Below are positions 60,877-64,000 of a stretch of DNA of 64,000 nt, one piece after another. The notes beneath the pieces were generated by a model. It had not been told where the DNA came from, made no database searches, and was given only the letters and a program-made list of their open reading frames with translations. The number at the start of each line of letters is the position of its first letter. Positions within the stretch are counted from its first letter, which is position 1. A program made the translations under genes and the position numbers. The stretch comes from Anoplolepis gracilipes. Taxonomy: Eukaryota > Arthropoda > Insecta > Hymenoptera > Formicidae. Location: the NCBI RefSeq assembly GCF_047496725.1, contig NC_132981.1:5174001-5238000 (forward strand), written 5' to 3'.

Positions 60877-63419
60877 GGGAGAGGCGAGAGAAGTTGCATT
60901 TCTCTTCAGAGATTTTTATCAACATTTTTATTGTTAAATATTTCATATCTTGTTAATAATTGCATTTTGCAATAAAAGTTTCAAGGTGCAACTGCGCTTT
61001 TATTCTGCTACGTCATTAACATCGAAAATGAGCCAAGTTCAAAAACAGGTGATTACGAACGGCATCTTTTCGTAGAAACTAATTATTAATACTCTCGTAT
61101 AAACAGAAGATTGTGATTAACAAATAAATAAAAGCTCGAGCGAGCAGAGATGTACCTATTCAAATAAGTTGTCGACGCTCAACAGCGCCTTTGAAAGCAT
61201 CCCCCGGACTTCAATCGTGATTCGTTAGTCTGTAACTACGTAAGAGACTGGCAGCGAGTGAAACATCGTTTTCTCGGCGCTCACGGCATCGGTAATTAAT
61301 AATTTACATAATACATATTTACGGAGCGCGGGGCGTTGCGTTGTAAGTCCGACAGTCCCCCCCCCTCCCTTCCCCTTCCCTCTCCTCTCCTCTCCATTCC
61401 TCTTCTCCACCCCGGTAAGTCCGCGATACGGCGCGGAAAGTTTACAGAATTAATTTACACCGGGCCGCTCTCACGAACAACGGTTACTGCGGATATTCCG
61501 CCCTGACGAGCCACATTGCCCTATACTATATGCAACGGGAGTCCCGCGCTTGTTCTCTCTCTCTCTCTCTCTTCTGCCATGAATGAATGACGAGATGATC
61601 CCCGACACGACATACAGTGAAGCAAGGGTGAGCATCTGCGCTTGGTCCTACGAGTTTACAGCGTTATTCTGTAAGTAGTAGTTGCACTTTGAAAGCCGAC
61701 TGTCATTACTTGTGTTAGCTCGCGGCAGGCATTTATGTCTGCATCGCGAATGCTCTATAGTCGTGTGTTCTCGCGATCGATGGATTCAACGTTCTGAGAA
61801 AGTACGTATCCACGCAGATCTTAACCGGACATTTATTACCGAGCAAATTATCGCCCAGTGACAGTTGGAAATTGAGGCCAATCGATAATGGATTGTCTAG
61901 TCAAAGAGAACGACGTAATCGAAATGCGTTTAGTGCACTCGTAACTTTGACATATTGAGTTTGGGCGTAATTTCTTACAAAAAGATTGGTTTAATATAAC
62001 GCTGCGCGGAAAGAGTGTCAATTTAGAAATGTAAATTCAGTGACGAAAATTGTCAATCTTTATCAAATCACGTGATCGATCAAGAGATATTCTTATTTTT
62101 TCTTTTGCTTGGATAATTGACAAATTTAAAATTGAATAAAACTTAAAAAGACGCCAGCACAGTTTAATTAATCATATGAATAAAAAGAGACTAATGAATA
62201 CATATTATCGGATTGCTCGATAAATGTCGAACGATTTAACAGAAGTCACATGAATGTGCGAATAATTTAAACTTTAAATTTAAATCCTCACACAATCGCC
62301 AATTAGATGCAAAAGGCGAGTGAGTCTTGTGTGAAGATTTATTCGATTTTTTATAATATAGTGTCTACAAATGCATTAAAAGTATTAATAAACTCGCATA
62401 ACAAAGAATTTAAGCGACATATTATCTTTTATTTTAGGCAACATCTATTGTTAGGATCAAAATTAAATATATTAAAATATAATTTTTATTTCTGCTGGAA
62501 AAATGTAAAATTAGAAGAATGTTTGATGACGTAAAATATTTTATAACGAATGTTACAGTTAATAACAAATTATTAATATTTTTTATACCCGTCCACCATA
62601 AGATATCCCAATTTCTTTTCTTTAGTCTTATTTTTTGTTTTCTCCATTTAGTCTTTTCATCCTGTTGTCTTTTTTTTCTTCATTTTTCGTTTATCTCTTT
62701 CTTTTTTCTTTTCATTATTTACTTCCTTTTTCGGAAGGACTCAAAGAGTCCTTGGTATCAAGAGTCGTTTGACATTGCAATGCGCTATACTAATGAAAAT
62801 CGTCGCGAGTGTTTGCACGAAAGAATCGATGGTCGTGTCATGAACGGAGCTCAGTGTCACAGTTAACTTTATCAGAACCGTTTTTGAACCAAAAACGACG
62901 TATCAGTTTTATTGGCTCGGCGCAAACACGAGCGTGTGCGCGCGCGCACGATACACGGCGTCAATTAAATCGGACGAACTGTGCAACCGAACTGCATTTC
63001 CGATAAACGACTGAGAGTGGGACTTCTCGAATTTTAATACGAAAGTTTCATAGACGAAAGCTCTAATTCGCACAAAATTTCACGATTCGTTTTGACTGCA
63101 CGGATCTGGAAAACGTCGCTCTACTGGAAATGCAAATAATACAGTCGTCGTCGGATTACTCTGGAGATTCCGTGTCGAAATGTGTCTCACTGTGATACTT
63201 TAATAATAATCTGGATTATTTCATATTGCAAATACCTTCGCATTTTGAAAGAGCCTCGGATTATTCGATGTTTTATGCAAAAACTTTGGAAAAAACGCCA
63301 AAAATCGCGTATTTGATATACGTAATAGTAAATAAATAACGTCCTGGTTGAAAATGAAAACGCGGATGTTGAAAATAAGCAAAATACTACATTTAATTGC
63401 TATGTTTTATCATAAAATA

Positions 63420-63423
<4 letters not shown>

Positions 63424-63458
<35 letters not shown>
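63424..63458 (+). repeat. (AG)n microsatellite
   Basis: About 17 uninterrupted units. Confidence 0.95.
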
Positions 63459-63464
<6 letters not shown>

Positions 63465-63954
63465 TTTTATTTTTTTACAATATTTTAATTACATTTTTTA
63501 AATTATTTTTCTGACATTTAGAATATGCGCAAGAACATAAAGTCGATCTCTTGGGTTCTTGTTTAAAAATACTTGTTGAATAATATTTTGTAGATTAACA
63601 TCGGTCGAGGCGCGTTTTCAACGTTGCATGATTCAGCGTAATTACATATTCCCAGTATGACTGTACGATGACGTGATGTCTAAACCTAGTGCATAGAACT
63701 TTATGCAGTTACCCGAGGTCTGAGACCAGCCAGAGAGAGGAAGCCATGGCTCTCTCAGAGAGTTATGGCACTGTTTGCGAAGTAATAACGCCTCTAACTC
63801 AAATGCTATTCTATGGTTACAAACGTTGCTTGACATGTGCCCAAATTATCGGTATACATTTCGCAAGTGTATTTATAATACATAGAAATATAACATGACA
63901 CACAATAATTGTTAATATACGTTATTTTTAATTTAATAATTAGAGTAAATTAAA

Positions 63955-63962
<8 letters not shown>

Positions 63963-64000
<38 letters not shown>
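63963..64000 (+). repeat. (AG)n microsatellite cut by window end
   Basis: About 19 units running to the last base; true length unknown. Confidence 0.95.

Larger units (their letters stand above)
56171..64000. other. Non-coding stretch to the window end
   Basis: AT-rich with CpG islands-in-miniature at 57480-57960, 58570-58860, 60440-60800, 61140-61640 and 62870-63170. Frames here are short; the 83-codon minus frame at 60441-60692 and the 71-codon minus frame at 58574-58789 have no identifiable motif. No TSP repeats or other spondin exons seen. Confidence 0.5.

Overview
This is one window of eukaryotic nuclear DNA that is almost entirely non-coding. The likely source is an insect, most probably a hymenopteran such as an ant. 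Short CpG-rich patches sit in an AT-rich background, pure dinucleotide arrays (GA/CT, TA, GT) and homopolymer runs are dense, and genes are split by GT-AG introns. The order-level assignment is inference. I see no bacterial operons, CRISPR arrays, rRNA, confident tRNA genes or recognisable transposase or reverse transcriptase.

Only one gene is identified with confidence. Two adjacent plus-strand exons (46743-47056 and 47580-47759) encode most of a Spondin_N domain of an F-spondin/mindin-like secreted matrix protein. They are joined by a 523-base phase-0 intron. The upstream intron enters in phase 1 and the downstream intron leaves in phase 0. I did not find the N-terminal exon (signal peptide and start of the domain) or any thrombospondin type-1 exon. 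The simplest reading is that most of the window is long intron, plus perhaps intergenic DNA, of this gene.

Layout: 1-12.6 kb is non-coding with simple repeats and an E-box pair. A compact nested-hairpin locus lies at 12.63-12.77 kb, and an unexplained 245-codon ORF starts 54 bases after it. An inverted repeat with 24-26 bp arms follows at 14.2-14.7 kb. A degenerate three-copy tandem repeat occupies 18.25-18.56 kb. 21-31.7 kb is AT-rich with a possible minus-strand first exon at 25.8-25.9 kb. A nearly palindromic foldback/MITE-like element of about 0.5 kb lies at 31.78-32.29 kb. A cysteine-rich minus-strand ORF is at 39.1-39.3 kb. A diverged repeat of about 345 bp period lies at 41.6-42.5 kb, followed by a CpG-rich ORF island at 42.5-43.4 kb. 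The spondin exons follow, then about 16 kb of further non-coding DNA to a GA array cut by the window end.

Most ORFs here are chance openings in GC-rich patches or in GA/CT repeats. Those I flag as candidates are labelled low-confidence. The items most worth checking are the structured locus at 12.63-12.77 kb, the foldback element at 31.78 kb, and the two cysteine-rich minus-strand ORFs (4.25-4.55 kb and 39.06-39.27 kb).
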